In this document: one piece after another, positions 1 through 7,799 of the stretch
Numbering within the stretch: the stretch's first letter is position 1
Layout: each line of letters starts with the position of its first letter
From: Streptomyces sp. DH37
Lineage (GTDB): Bacteria; Actinomycetota; Actinomycetes; Streptomycetales; Streptomycetaceae
DNA length: 64,000 bases
NCBI RefSeq assembly: GCF_029813835.1
Contig: NZ_JARVKV010000002.1
Location: 1 to 64,000, forward strand
Direction of reading: 5' to 3'
Notes under the pieces: generated by a model
The model's input: the letters and a program-made list of their open reading frames with translations, nothing else
What the model was told of the DNA's origin: nothing
Database searches by the model: none
Translations under genes and position numbers: made by a program

Positions 1-62
1 CCCCGGCGCACCGCGTGCGCCGGGGCCTCCGCCCACCCGGCCGCTCCCGGCCGCCGCGGGTC

Positions 63-344
63 TCAGGAGTCGAGCCCGATGGCGAAGGCGGCCTCCAGGT
101 CGTGCTGGGAGTAGGTCCGGAAGGCGATGTGGGTCTCGGTGGACTCCACGCCGGGAACCTTGCTGATGCGGCCCGGGATGACCTCCGCGAGATCGTCGTG
201 CCGGGCCACCCGCACCATGGCGATCAGATCGTGGGCACCGGTCACCGAGTAGACCTCGCTGACCCCCTCCAGCGCGGCGATCTGCTCGGCGATCTCCGGG
301 ATGCGGTCGGTGCTGGTCTTGATGAGCACGATCGAGGTGATCAC
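63..344 (-). CDS. Lrp/AsnC-type ligand-binding (RAM domain) protein
   Basis: A 93-residue protein made only of the Lrp/AsnC C-terminal ligand-binding domain; there is no helix-turn-helix. Visible family features are the opening VLIKTS strand, the EVYSVTGAHDLIAMVRV segment and the ETHIAFRTYSQHDLEAAF end. Stand-alone RAM proteins oligomerise and bind amino acids, and may modulate full-length Lrp regulators. I chose the GTG at 342-344 because the conserved domain begins there and a GAAGGG ribosome site lies just upstream; the much longer open frame above it is the shadow of the gene on the other strand. The family is certain; the ligand and partner are unknown. Confidence 0.88.
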   Translation of the reverse strand: MITSIVLIKTSTDRIPEIAEQIAALEGVSEVYSVTGAHDLIAMVRVARHDDLAEVIPGRISKVPGVESTETHIAFRTYSQHDLEAAFAIGLDS

Positions 345-785
345 GGTTTTCCCTTCTTCGGAGGGGGGCCGCGGCGGAGCCGCCGCGGGCGGTACCCCCG
401 GGAGGCTGCGGTTCCCTTGGCCGCCGGGACCGGCCCGCTCACTGTAGCCGCCGCCGGTGGGGGGCCCGTGCGCCCGGGAGGCCCGGACCGCGGACGCGGA
501 TGATGTCGGCTCGGATACGGGCCACCCGCCGCGACGCACCCGGTGGTCGCCAGGCCGTAGGGTTGCGGGGATACCCCCGGCCCGGTGCCCGGTGGTCGCG
601 TGGCGGGGGACATCCCCGGTATCCGGGGCACCCGGACACCGGGGCCCGCAGGCGGCGGGAGCGTCAGGACGGCAGACGGCAGGACGGCAGGGCGAGAGCA
701 GCGGGACCCAGTCAGCGGAGCGGCGCACGCGCCGGTGACACCGAAGGCGCCGACGGCGCAGGGAAGACCGAGGAGAGGACGGAAC
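345..785. other. Intergenic region between divergent genes
   Basis: About 440 bases without a convincing gene; the open frames here have atypical composition and no recognisable product. On the minus strand a TACAGT hexamer (441-446) fits a Streptomyces -10 box for the Lrp-type gene, giving a leader of roughly 90 bases. I see no clear promoter for the plus-strand gene at 786. Confidence 0.4.
441..446 (-). promoter_or_regulatory. Possible -10 box for the Lrp-type gene
   Basis: TACAGT read on the minus strand matches TAnnnT. It lies about 97 bases before the GTG start. No strong -35 hexamer is evident, so this is a weak call. Confidence 0.25.
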
Positions 786-1031
786 ATGCCGGTTCCCCGA
801 CCGAACGAAGGAACGCGGTGGCGCTGCGCCATGTGCGGCAACCTCACCCGCTTCGACGTGACGCGCTCCAGCAAGGTGGTGGAGTACGTCCATCTGGACC
901 TGGCCGGGAAGCCGGAGGTCGAGGAGCGCGAGGTGCTCAGTGAGACGATCGAGTCGGTGCGCTGTCGCTGGTGCAACGCGGTGGACCAGGTCGAGCTGGT
1001 GGACCGGCCCGGTTCCGGCGCCCAGGTGTGA
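786..1031 (+). CDS. Small zinc-ribbon hypothetical protein
   Basis: An 81-residue protein with two CxxC pairs, CAMC near residue 13 and CRWC near residue 61, as in a four-cysteine zinc ribbon. The middle is acidic (KPEVEEREVLSETIES). I chose the ATG that starts MPVPRPNEGTRWRC because the first cysteine pair follows at once and the upstream frame has no protein-like composition. It sits 19 bases before the NYN gene and is probably co-transcribed with it. Related small proteins occur at this locus in other streptomycetes; the function is unknown, with RNA, DNA or protein contact through the ribbon being possible. Confidence 0.75.
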   Translation: MPVPRPNEGTRWRCAMCGNLTRFDVTRSSKVVEYVHLDLAGKPEVEEREVLSETIESVRCRWCNAVDQVELVDRPGSGAQV

Positions 1032-1050
1032 CGACGGGCGGGTGTGAACC

Positions 1051-2406
1051 GTGGTGGAACGGACGGGCGGTGAGCGCGCACCGGGGGATCCGGGCGAGGA
1101 GGCGCTCGACCGCCCGCTGCCCGAGAAGGTGCGCCGCCGGGTGGTGGCGCTGACGGGGGACGCGCTCGGCGGGCTCACCGTCGCCGAACTCCCCGTCCCC
1201 CTGCGGCAGTACGCCCGTTTCACCCCCCAGCGGCGGGTCAAGTTCGCGGGCAACGCCATGGCCGCCTCGCTGGAGGGCGACCCGGTCTTCCGGCAGCGCA
1301 TCGCCGACCGGCTGCGCGAGGCGCTGCCGGAGCTGTCCGAGGCGGTCCTGGACGGCACGTTCCCGGCGGCCGCCGATCCGGTGGACGTGGCCGCGGTCGC
1401 GTACGTGCTGCGGCCGGAGGGCTGGGTCAAGCTCGTCGCCGCCGCGGGCGAGGAGGCCCAGCGGGCGCAGGCCGAGCGCGCCGGCGAGGAGGCCGAACGG
1501 GAGCTGGCCCGGCTCCGCGAGGAACTGGCGCAGGCCAGGGCGGCCGAACGCGCCCACACCGAGCAGCTCCGCGCGGAGCTGGAGGCGGCCCGCAAGGAGG
1601 CCGACTCCCTCCACCGCAAGCTCCGCAGTGCGCAGAGCGACGTCAAGCGCGGCGAGGCCGCGGTGCGCAAGGCGCGGGCCGAGCTGGAGGAGGTGCGGGC
1701 CGCCGCCGCGGCGGAGAGGACCGCGGCCGAGAGCGAGGCGCGCCGGCTGCGGTCGCGGCTGGCGGAGGCGGAGTCGGCGCTGGAGGCCGGCCGCCGGGCG
1801 GTGCGCGAGGGGCGCAGCGTGGAGGACATGCGCCTGCGGCTGCTGCTGGACACGGTGCTGGACGCCGCCCAGGGGCTGCGGCGCGAACTGGCCCTGCCGC
1901 CCGTCACCCACCGCCCGGCCGAGACCGTGGACGCGGTCGAGCCGGGCCGGATGACCCCCAAGGACGTCGCGCGGCGCGCCCTGGCCGAGGACGACCCCGC
2001 GCTGCTCGACCAGTTGCTGGCGCTGCCCCAGGCGCATCTGGTGGTGGACGGCTACAACGTCACCAAGACCGGCTATCCGTCGATGCCCCTGGACAAGCAG
2101 CGGCTGCGGCTGCTGGGCGGGCTGGCGGGGCTGGCCGCCCAGACGGGCGCCGAGGTGACCTGCGTCTTCGACGGGGCGGAACTGGCGGCCCCGGTGCTGC
2201 TGGCACCGCCGCGGGGGGTGCGGGTCCTGTTCAGCAAACCCGGGCAGACCGCCGACGAGCTGATCCGGCGGCTGGTGCGCGCCGAGCCGCCCGGCCGTCC
2301 GGTCGTCGTCGTCTCCACCGACCGGGAGGTGGCCGACGGCGTGGCCGCGGCCGGGGCCCGGCCGGTGGCCTCGGTGCTCCTGCTGCGGCGCCTCGGCCGC
2401 ACCTGA
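1051..2406 (+). CDS. NYN-domain (PIN-like) putative RNA-binding/nuclease protein
   Basis: A 451-residue protein. The N-terminal third is globular. Residues about 130-260 form a long Glu/Arg/Ala-rich coiled coil (ELARLREELAQARAAERAHTEQ and similar). The C-terminal about 160 residues form a NYN domain of the YacP type, with VVDGYNVTKTGYP, the acidic VTCVFDGAEL strand and VVSTDREVADGV, which carry the scattered Asp residues of the PIN-like metal site. Family members are predicted ribonucleases acting on structured RNA. The start is a GTG directly followed by a second GTG; either is possible. The coiled coil suggests self-association. The substrate is unknown. Confidence 0.82.
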   Translation: MVERTGGERAPGDPGEEALDRPLPEKVRRRVVALTGDALGGLTVAELPVPLRQYARFTPQRRVKFAGNAMAASLEGDPVFRQRIADRLREALPELSEAVLDGTFPAAADPVDVAAVAYVLRPEGWVKLVAAAGEEAQRAQAERAGEEAERELARLREELAQARAAERAHTEQLRAELEAARKEADSLHRKLRSAQSDVKRGEAAVRKARAELEEVRAAAAAERTAAESEARRLRSRLAEAESALEAGRRAVREGRSVEDMRLRLLLDTVLDAAQGLRRELALPPVTHRPAETVDAVEPGRMTPKDVARRALAEDDPALLDQLLALPQAHLVVDGYNVTKTGYPSMPLDKQRLRLLGGLAGLAAQTGAEVTCVFDGAELAAPVLLAPPRGVRVLFSKPGQTADELIRRLVRAEPPGRPVVVVSTDREVADGVAAAGARPVASVLLLRRLGRT

Positions 2407-2537
2407 CGGAACGTCACCTCCCCGCGGGCGGGTCCGGAATGTCCGCCGGATGCGGCACTCAGCGTCAGGCGGCGGTCGCTGGCAGTGGGGCGATGGTAAA
2501 GGATGTGGCCGCTGGGCGAGATTTTTCCTATGAGGAT

Positions 2538-2566
2538 TTGAAGCGATCACGGCGCATGGCTAGTGT
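2538..2566 (+). promoter_or_regulatory. Promoter for the first NlpC/P60 gene
   Basis: TTGAAG (2538-2543), a 17-base spacer and TAGTGT (2561-2566) fit a principal-sigma promoter. Transcription would begin near 2573, giving an untranslated leader of about 130 bases before the NlpC/P60 gene. Confidence 0.5.
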
Positions 2567-2572
2567 CTGGCC

Positions 2573-2704
2573 CGAACCTCTGCGCAGTTGATCACCCAAC
2601 CGGGGTGACAGCGGAGGAACCGCCGAATCCGCGGCGCTCATCGCGGAGCCGGGTGGCCCCCAACCACTCCCGGCAGGCGGCTGAGGAAGAAGGAGCTCGC
2701 CCCA
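2573..2704 (+). promoter_or_regulatory. Structured 5' leader of the NlpC/P60 gene
   Basis: The leader contains several consecutive inverted repeats: CACCC/GGGTG near 2590-2606, GCGG/CCGC near 2610-2624, CCGCG/CGCGG near 2630-2647, and CCGGG/CCCGG near 2649-2674. In Streptomyces, leaders of cell-wall hydrolase genes can be c-di-AMP (ydaO) riboswitches. The conserved ydaO core with its GGGGUGAA and CAGCUAACC blocks is not evident here, so I call it only a structured leader. Confidence 0.3.
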
Positions 2705-3730
2705 GTGGCGTCCCACCGTCGACCCAAGCAGCCGAACCGCACCCGGGTGACCGTGCTCACCGCGACCGCAGCAGCGGCGGTCGCGCTGACCTCCCAGTCG
2801 GCCCAGGCCGAGCCCAAGCCCACCAAGAGCGAGGTCAAGGCCAAGGTCGACAAGCTCTACGAAGAGGCCGAGCACGCCACGGAGAAGTACAACGGCGCCA
2901 AGGAGAAGCAGGAGAAGCTGCAGAAGCAGGTCAGCAACCTCCAGGACAGCGTCGCGCGCGGCCAGGGAGACCTGAACGACCTGCGCGACAGCCTGGGGTC
3001 GATGGCCACGGCCCAGTACCGCAGCGGCGGCGTCGACCCGTCCCTGCAGCTGTTCCTCTCCTCCGACCCCGACAGCTACCTCGCCAAGGCCTCCGCGCTC
3101 GACCAGCTCAGCAGCAAGCAGGCCGACGCGCTGAAGAAGATCCAGTCCAAGCAGCGGACCCTCTCGCAGCAGCGCGAGGAGGCGTCCGACAAGCTGAAGG
3201 ACCTGGAGGAGACCCGCAAGGAACTCGGCGACAAGAAGAAGAAGATCCAGGGCAAGCTCGCCGAGGCCCAGCGGCTGCTGAACACCCTCACCGCGCAGGA
3301 GCGCGCCGAGCTGGCCGCGGAGGAGGAGCGCGCCAACCGCGCCTCCTCGGCCCGCGTGGACCTCGGCAGCTCGGCCTCCGCCACGCAGCGCGCCTCGGCC
3401 GCCCTCGGCGCGGCCCAGTCCAAGCTCGGCTCCCCCTACGTCTGGGGCGCCACCGGCCCGAGCTCCTTCGACTGCTCCGGGCTGACCTCCTGGGCGTACA
3501 GTCAGGCCGGCGTCGCCCTGCCGCGCACCTCGCAGGCCCAGGCCAACGCGGGCACCCGCGTCTCCATGAGCCAGCTCGCCCCCGGCGACCTGGTCTTCTT
3601 CTACAGCGACCTGCACCACGTCGGCCTCTACGCGGGCAACGGGCAGATCCTGCACGCCCCGAAGCCGGGCGCCAACGTGCGCTACGAGTCGATCAACAAC
3701 ATGCCGTTCATGTTCGGCGTGCGCGTCTGA
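2705..3730 (+). CDS. Secreted NlpC/P60 peptidoglycan hydrolase
   Basis: A 341-residue secreted D,L-endopeptidase that cleaves peptidoglycan stem peptides. It has a signal peptide ending near AQA-EPKP (about residue 36), then a long coiled coil (about 40-215) rich in Lys, Glu and Gln like that of mycobacterial RipA, then an NlpC/P60 domain. The catalytic Cys is in FDCSGLTSWAY (about residue 257), with His in HHVGLYAG (about 305) and a third polar residue in LHAPKPG (about 317). The GTG start follows a GAAGGAG ribosome site. It is homologous to the next gene along its whole length. Rv2190c holds the matching position in Mycobacterium. Confidence 0.93.
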   Translation: MASHRRPKQPNRTRVTVLTATAAAAVALTSQSAQAEPKPTKSEVKAKVDKLYEEAEHATEKYNGAKEKQEKLQKQVSNLQDSVARGQGDLNDLRDSLGSMATAQYRSGGVDPSLQLFLSSDPDSYLAKASALDQLSSKQADALKKIQSKQRTLSQQREEASDKLKDLEETRKELGDKKKKIQGKLAEAQRLLNTLTAQERAELAAEEERANRASSARVDLGSSASATQRASAALGAAQSKLGSPYVWGATGPSSFDCSGLTSWAYSQAGVALPRTSQAQANAGTRVSMSQLAPGDLVFFYSDLHHVGLYAGNGQILHAPKPGANVRYESINNMPFMFGVRV

Positions 3731-3753
3731 CCGGCCGCCCCTTCCGCTTCCCA

Positions 3754-3793
3754 GCCTCCTCCGTCCGGGTGAATCCGGGCGGGGGAGGCTTTT
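3754..3793 (+). terminator. Rho-independent terminator after the NlpC/P60 gene
   Basis: A roughly 15-bp GC-rich stem (left arm 3754-3768, right arm 3775-3789, with a few G-T pairs) with a 6-base loop is followed by TTTT. Confidence 0.7.
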
Positions 3794-3940
3794 CGGTGCC
3801 CCCTTCCGCGTCCCGCCGCTGACCTGCCGTCCGGACGGAGCGCGGCGCGCCGGGCGGGGAGACGGTACGTGAACCGAGCGTGCCGGTACGGCTACTGTCG
3901 GCGGCCATCGTCCCCCAGCGGAAGGGAGAGCGGTCCCACC

Positions 3941-5032
3941 GTGGCCCCGCAGCGTTCGCCCCGACAGGACTCCGGCCGTCCCGGCCCCCGAGAAGGCGCC
4001 GCCTCCGGCCGGCGCGCCCCGCGCTCCGGCCCGTCCGGGCTGGGCACCCGGGTCACCGCGCTGTCCCTCGCCGCGGGCGCGGCGCTGTCCCTGACGGCGG
4101 CGCCGGCGGGAGCCGACCCCGCGGACGAGGAGGCCCCGGCCGCGCTGAGCGCGCGCGTGGACCGGCTCTACACCGAGGCGGAGCGGGCCACCGAGCGGTA
4201 CAACGCCGTCTCCGAGCGCGTGGAGGACCTGCGCGAGGAGGTCGAGCGGGCCCAGGACGGCGCCGCACGCGACCAGGCCAGGGTCAACCGGATGCGCGGG
4301 GCGCTGGGCTCCCTGGCGAGCGCGCAGTACCGCTCCGGCGGCATGGACCCGGCCCTCGCGCTGGTCCTCTCCGAGGGACCCGAGGAGTACCTCGCCAAGG
4401 CCGCGACCCTGGACCGGATCGGCGACCGCCAGGCCGCCGGGCTCAAGGCGTTCCGCAACACCGTGCGCGCGCTGGAGCAGCAGCGCGCCGAGGCCGGCGG
4501 GAAACTCGCCGAACTGCGGCGCCAGCGCGCGACCCTGAACAGGCACCGCGAGACCGTGCAGCGCAAGCTCGGCGCCGCCCAGCGGCTGCTCAACAGCCTC
4601 CCGCCCGAGGAGCGCGCGGCCCGCGAGCGCGCCTCGCGCGGCGCCGACCGCCCCGCGGCGCGGGCGGAGGCGGACGCGGTCCCCTCGGCGCGGGCCGCCG
4701 CGGCGGTGGCCGCCGCGCGCGGGGCGGTCGGCTCGCCGTACGCCTGGGGCCAGGCCGGACCGTACGCCTTCGACTGCTCGGGGCTGACCTCCTGGGCGTA
4801 CGGCCGGGCCGGCGTCGCCCTGCCGCGCACCTCGCAGGGCCAGCTCCACGCCGGGCGGCACGTGCCGCTGGACCGGGCGCTCCCGGGCGACCTGGTCGTC
4901 TACCGGTCGGACGCCAGCCACGTCGGGATGTACGTCGGCGGCGGCCAGGTCGTGCACGCCCCGCACCCGGGGGCGCAGGTGCGGTACGACCCGGTCGGGA
5001 TGATGCCGGTCGCCGCGGTGGTCCGCCCCTGA
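3941..5032 (+). CDS. Secreted NlpC/P60 peptidoglycan hydrolase, second copy
   Basis: A 363-residue paralogue of the preceding gene, with the same layout: Arg-rich N-terminus, signal sequence ending at GAD-PAD, coiled coil (about 75-245), then NlpC/P60. The catalytic Cys lies in FDCSGLTSWAY near residue 279, with SHVGMYVG and VHAPHPG after it. I chose the GTG at 3941 because GAAGGGAGAG lies upstream; the frame also opens earlier at 3869. It is much richer in Arg and Ala than its neighbour, as though the two copies had drifted under different codon pressure. A tandem duplication of wall hydrolases is common in actinomycetes. Confidence 0.9.
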   Translation: MAPQRSPRQDSGRPGPREGAASGRRAPRSGPSGLGTRVTALSLAAGAALSLTAAPAGADPADEEAPAALSARVDRLYTEAERATERYNAVSERVEDLREEVERAQDGAARDQARVNRMRGALGSLASAQYRSGGMDPALALVLSEGPEEYLAKAATLDRIGDRQAAGLKAFRNTVRALEQQRAEAGGKLAELRRQRATLNRHRETVQRKLGAAQRLLNSLPPEERAARERASRGADRPAARAEADAVPSARAAAAVAAARGAVGSPYAWGQAGPYAFDCSGLTSWAYGRAGVALPRTSQGQLHAGRHVPLDRALPGDLVVYRSDASHVGMYVGGGQVVHAPHPGAQVRYDPVGMMPVAAVVRP

Positions 5033-5133
5033 GGACCGCCCCTTGAACACCGCCCCCTGAACCCCGTCCCGACCCCCGCGCCGGGACCCGGCCGCGGCGC
5101 ACCGGCCTCCCGCACGTCCCGCGGCCCGGCCCG

Positions 5134-5139
5134 TACGAT
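5134..5139 (+). promoter_or_regulatory. -10 box, leaderless transcript
   Basis: TACGAT (TAnnnT) ends 7 bases before the GTG of the next gene, a spacing that would start the transcript at or very near the start codon. Confidence 0.45.
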
Positions 5140-5146
5140 CAGCGGT

Positions 5147-6430
5147 GTGACACGGCGGTGGCGGAACGCGTTGGCGGTGCTGGCGGTACTGATCGCCGTG
5201 CTGCTGTCGTCCCCGTCCGGCTGCGGGGGCCCGTGGGACGACGGGGACGCCGAGCGCGGGCTGCTCCAGGCGGTGCTGGACCGCCAGGCCGAGGCCGTCC
5301 TCACCGGTGACCGCGAGGCCTACCTGGCGACCGTCGACCCCCGCGCGGACGGCTACCGCGACAGCCAGCGCACCGTCTTCGGCAACCTCGCCCGGCTGCC
5401 CTTCGACCACTGGTCCTACCGCGTCACCGGCACGGGCGACGAGGCCTTCCCCCTCCCGGACGGGAAGGGCGGGGACGGCCGGGACGCCGGGCCGCGCCGG
5501 ATCGCGGTGCGGGCCGAACTGCGCTACCGCGTCGAGGGCTACGACCCCGTGCCGGTGCGGGACGTGGAGTACCTGACCCTCACCGAGCGGGAGGGCCGCT
5601 GGTACGTCTCCTCCGACAGCGACGGCGCGGCCGGGGGCCGCCGCGGCACCCAGCAGCTGTGGGAGCAGGGGAGGGTCACCGTCGTCCGCGGCGAGCGGAG
5701 CCTGGTGCTGGGGGTGGGCCGCCCGGAGTTCGACCTGCGCGCGCTGGCGGACGACGCCGACCGCGCGGTGCCCGCGGTCGGCGCCGCCTGGCCGCGCGCC
5801 TGGCCGCGCCGGGTGCTGGTCCAGGCGCCCGCCACGCTGGAGCGGATGGCGGGGCTCCTGGGCGGCCCGCCCTCCTCCTACCGGGGCATCGCCGCCGTCA
5901 CCACCGGCGAGGTGGGCGGCCGGGGCAGGACGCCCGCGGAGCGGATCGTGGTCAACCCCGAGGCGTACTGGCTGCTCGGCGAGGAGGGGCGGCGGATCGT
6001 GATGGCCCACGAGGTCGCCCATGTGGCCACCCGCGCGCACACCACCGAGTCCACCCCGATGTGGCTGTCGGAGGGCTTCGCCGACTGGGTCGGCTACCGG
6101 GGCACCGACCGGCCCTCCACCCGGATCGCCCCCGTGCTGACCGACGCCGTCCGCAGGGGCGAGGCGCCCCGGCGGCTGCCGACGGACGAGGACTTCGACT
6201 TCGCCGGGGACGCCGACCGGCTCGCCCGCTCCTACGAGGGCGGCTGGCTGCTGTGCCGGATGGTGGTGGCGCGGTGGGGCGAGGAGCGGCTGGTCGAGCT
6301 GTACACGGCGGCGGGCGGGGCGGGCGACGACGGCATGGACCCGGTGGTCCGCGAGGTGCTCGGCGTCGGCATGGAGGAACTCACCGAGAGCTGGCGCGCG
6401 TACGTGCGGCAGGAGCTGGGCGGGGGGTAG
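5147..6430 (+). CDS. Secreted HExxH metallopeptidase-like protein
   Basis: A 427-residue exported protein. The N-terminus has Arg residues, a hydrophobic stretch (LAVLAVLIAVLLSS) and then SGCGG, which might be a lipobox although it is not canonical. The C-terminal half contains MAHEVAHVAT followed by WLSEGFADWVGY, the HExxH zinc site plus downstream Glu of the gluzincin (peptidase MA) clan. The N-terminal half resembles a small ligand-binding or NTF2-like fold. The start is GTG. Orthologues next to the NlpC/P60 pair are kept across Streptomyces. The substrate is unknown; an envelope role is inferred from the neighbours. Confidence 0.8.
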   Translation: MTRRWRNALAVLAVLIAVLLSSPSGCGGPWDDGDAERGLLQAVLDRQAEAVLTGDREAYLATVDPRADGYRDSQRTVFGNLARLPFDHWSYRVTGTGDEAFPLPDGKGGDGRDAGPRRIAVRAELRYRVEGYDPVPVRDVEYLTLTEREGRWYVSSDSDGAAGGRRGTQQLWEQGRVTVVRGERSLVLGVGRPEFDLRALADDADRAVPAVGAAWPRAWPRRVLVQAPATLERMAGLLGGPPSSYRGIAAVTTGEVGGRGRTPAERIVVNPEAYWLLGEEGRRIVMAHEVAHVATRAHTTESTPMWLSEGFADWVGYRGTDRPSTRIAPVLTDAVRRGEAPRRLPTDEDFDFAGDADRLARSYEGGWLLCRMVVARWGEERLVELYTAAGGAGDDGMDPVVREVLGVGMEELTESWRAYVRQELGGG

Positions 6431-6438
6431 CGCGGAAG

Positions 6439-6483
6439 GCCGGGCCCCTCACCGGACCGGAGCCCCGCCGGGCCCCTCACCGG
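6439..6483. repeat. 17-bp direct repeat between convergent genes
   Basis: GCCGGGCCCCTCACCGG occurs at 6439-6455 and again at 6467-6483. The second copy overlaps the stop region of the mannosyltransferase gene. Its role is unknown; it may be slippage. Confidence 0.6.
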
Positions 6484-7739
6484 GCGATCAGGTCCTTCCG
6501 CTCCGGGGACGCCGCGCCCTCCCCGTCCGAGCCGGCCCTCCCCTCCTCCGCGCCGGCCGCCTCCGCGCGCCGCAGGGGCTCGGTCACCGTCGTCCGCCAC
6601 AGCCGGGCGCAGGCCAGGACCGCGGCGGCGACCAGCAGCCCGTTGCGCACCACCAGCAGCGTGACGCCCAGCGCGTCGCTCGCCACCACGCTGCCGAAGT
6701 TGAGGGGGAACTCCAGCAGCGTCACCCCCGTCGCCACGACCACCAGCAGCGCGGGCAGTCCCTGCCGGCCGGTGCGCAGCGTCACGCACACCGCCGCCAG
6801 ACCCACCAGCCAGACCATGTACTGCGGGCTGATGACGCGGCTGGTGACGGTGAACAGCAGCACCGCGGCGAACGCGGCGTCCGCCGCGGTGCTCGCCGTC
6901 CACTCCACCGCGCGCAGCCGCCACCGCAGCAGCCAGCCGAAGGCGGCGGCGGTGCACAGCAGGGCCGCGGTGCTCACCAGGTCCACGTAGGGGCCCAGGA
7001 ACTCCACCGAGCCGTAGTTCAGCAGCACCCGGCCCTCCCAGCCGAAGTGCCGCGCCACGTGGAAGACCAGGGCCCCCACCGACTCGACCTCGGTGCCGCG
7101 GTCGCGCTGGTGGGTGAGGAAGTCCAGCGCGCCGGGCATGGCGGCGGCGAACGCGGCGGTCAGCGCGAGGGCCACCGCCACGGCGGCGCCCCACGCGGCG
7201 CGGGTGACGCGCCCGCGCGGGGTCCCCACCAGCAGCAGCGCGGGCCACACCTTCAGCAGCGCGCCGAGGGCCGCCAGCGCACCGGCCGCGCGCGGACTGC
7301 GGGCCAGCACCAGCAGCGCGGCGACCGCGACGGCGGTGACCATCAGGTCGTAGCGGGCGTACACGGTCGGGCCCAGCAGCGGCACCCCGGCCACCCACAC
7401 CCACGCCCCCGCGCGCCCGCGTCCCGACCCCCGGCGGGAGGCGTACAGCAGCAGCGCGAACGCCGCGGCGTCGGCGGCGCAGACCAGCACGTAGAAGGCC
7501 GCCGGATACTCCAGGAACGGCAGCAGCGCGGGGGAGAGGACCGCCAGCGCGGCGGCGGGCGGGTACTGCCAGGTGACGTCGTCCGGCGGGAAGGCGCCGG
7601 TGCGCAGCACCTGGTACCAGCCCTGGTAGATCACGGAGACGTCGCTGGTGACGTCCGGTCCGGGCACCGCGACCACCTTGAACACGCACAGGAGCACCAC
7701 GGTCCGGGTGGCGGCCCAGGCCGCGACGAGAAGGCGCAT
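6477..7739 (-). CDS. GT87-family (DUF2029) polyprenyl-phosphate-mannose mannosyltransferase
   Basis: A 420-residue integral membrane protein with about ten hydrophobic segments. It is a GT-C glycosyltransferase of the DUF2029/GT87 family, which uses polyprenyl-phosphate sugars on the outer face of the membrane. The conserved loop after the first segment carries DVTSDVSVIYQGWYQ and later WQYPPAAA, and ISPQYMVWL appears near the end. In mycobacteria the syntenic Rv2181 adds alpha-1,2-mannose to lipomannan. It is divergent from the PimB'-like gene, which supports a shared role in mannosylated phosphatidylinositols or related glycolipids. The ATG start has a TACGGT -10 box only a few bases upstream. 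The exact acceptor is not known. Confidence 0.83.
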   Translation of the reverse strand: MRLLVAAWAATRTVVLLCVFKVVAVPGPDVTSDVSVIYQGWYQVLRTGAFPPDDVTWQYPPAAALAVLSPALLPFLEYPAAFYVLVCAADAAAFALLLYASRRGSGRGRAGAWVWVAGVPLLGPTVYARYDLMVTAVAVAALLVLARSPRAAGALAALGALLKVWPALLLVGTPRGRVTRAAWGAAVAVALALTAAFAAAMPGALDFLTHQRDRGTEVESVGALVFHVARHFGWEGRVLLNYGSVEFLGPYVDLVSTAALLCTAAAFGWLLRWRLRAVEWTASTAADAAFAAVLLFTVTSRVISPQYMVWLVGLAAVCVTLRTGRQGLPALLVVVATGVTLLEFPLNFGSVVASDALGVTLLVVRNGLLVAAAVLACARLWRTTVTEPLRRAEAAGAEEGRAGSDGEGAASPERKDLIAR

Positions 7740-7745
7740 GGACCG

Positions 7746-7791
7746 ACCGTACCGGGTGCCGCTCCGGCCCCCGGCGGGCAGCGGGTACTGT
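7746..7791. promoter_or_regulatory. Divergent -10 boxes
   Basis: On the minus strand TACGGT (7746-7751) lies 6 bases before the mannosyltransferase ATG. On the plus strand TACTGT (7786-7791) lies 8 bases before the pimB-like ATG. Both fit leaderless or nearly leaderless transcripts driven from a 60-bp intergenic space. Confidence 0.45.
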
Positions 7792-7799
7792 CGGCGGCG

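Noticed and set aside
2590..2704. ydaO (c-di-AMP) riboswitch
   Set aside because: Some GGA/ACC blocks look tempting, but the conserved GGGGUGAA and CAGCUAACC segments are not found, so I kept only a structured leader.
2528..6040. A 1170-codon open frame on the minus strand under the NlpC/P60 and peptidase genes
   Set aside because: It is the antisense shadow of high-GC coding genes, with His/Gln/Leu/Gly-rich composition and no family motif.
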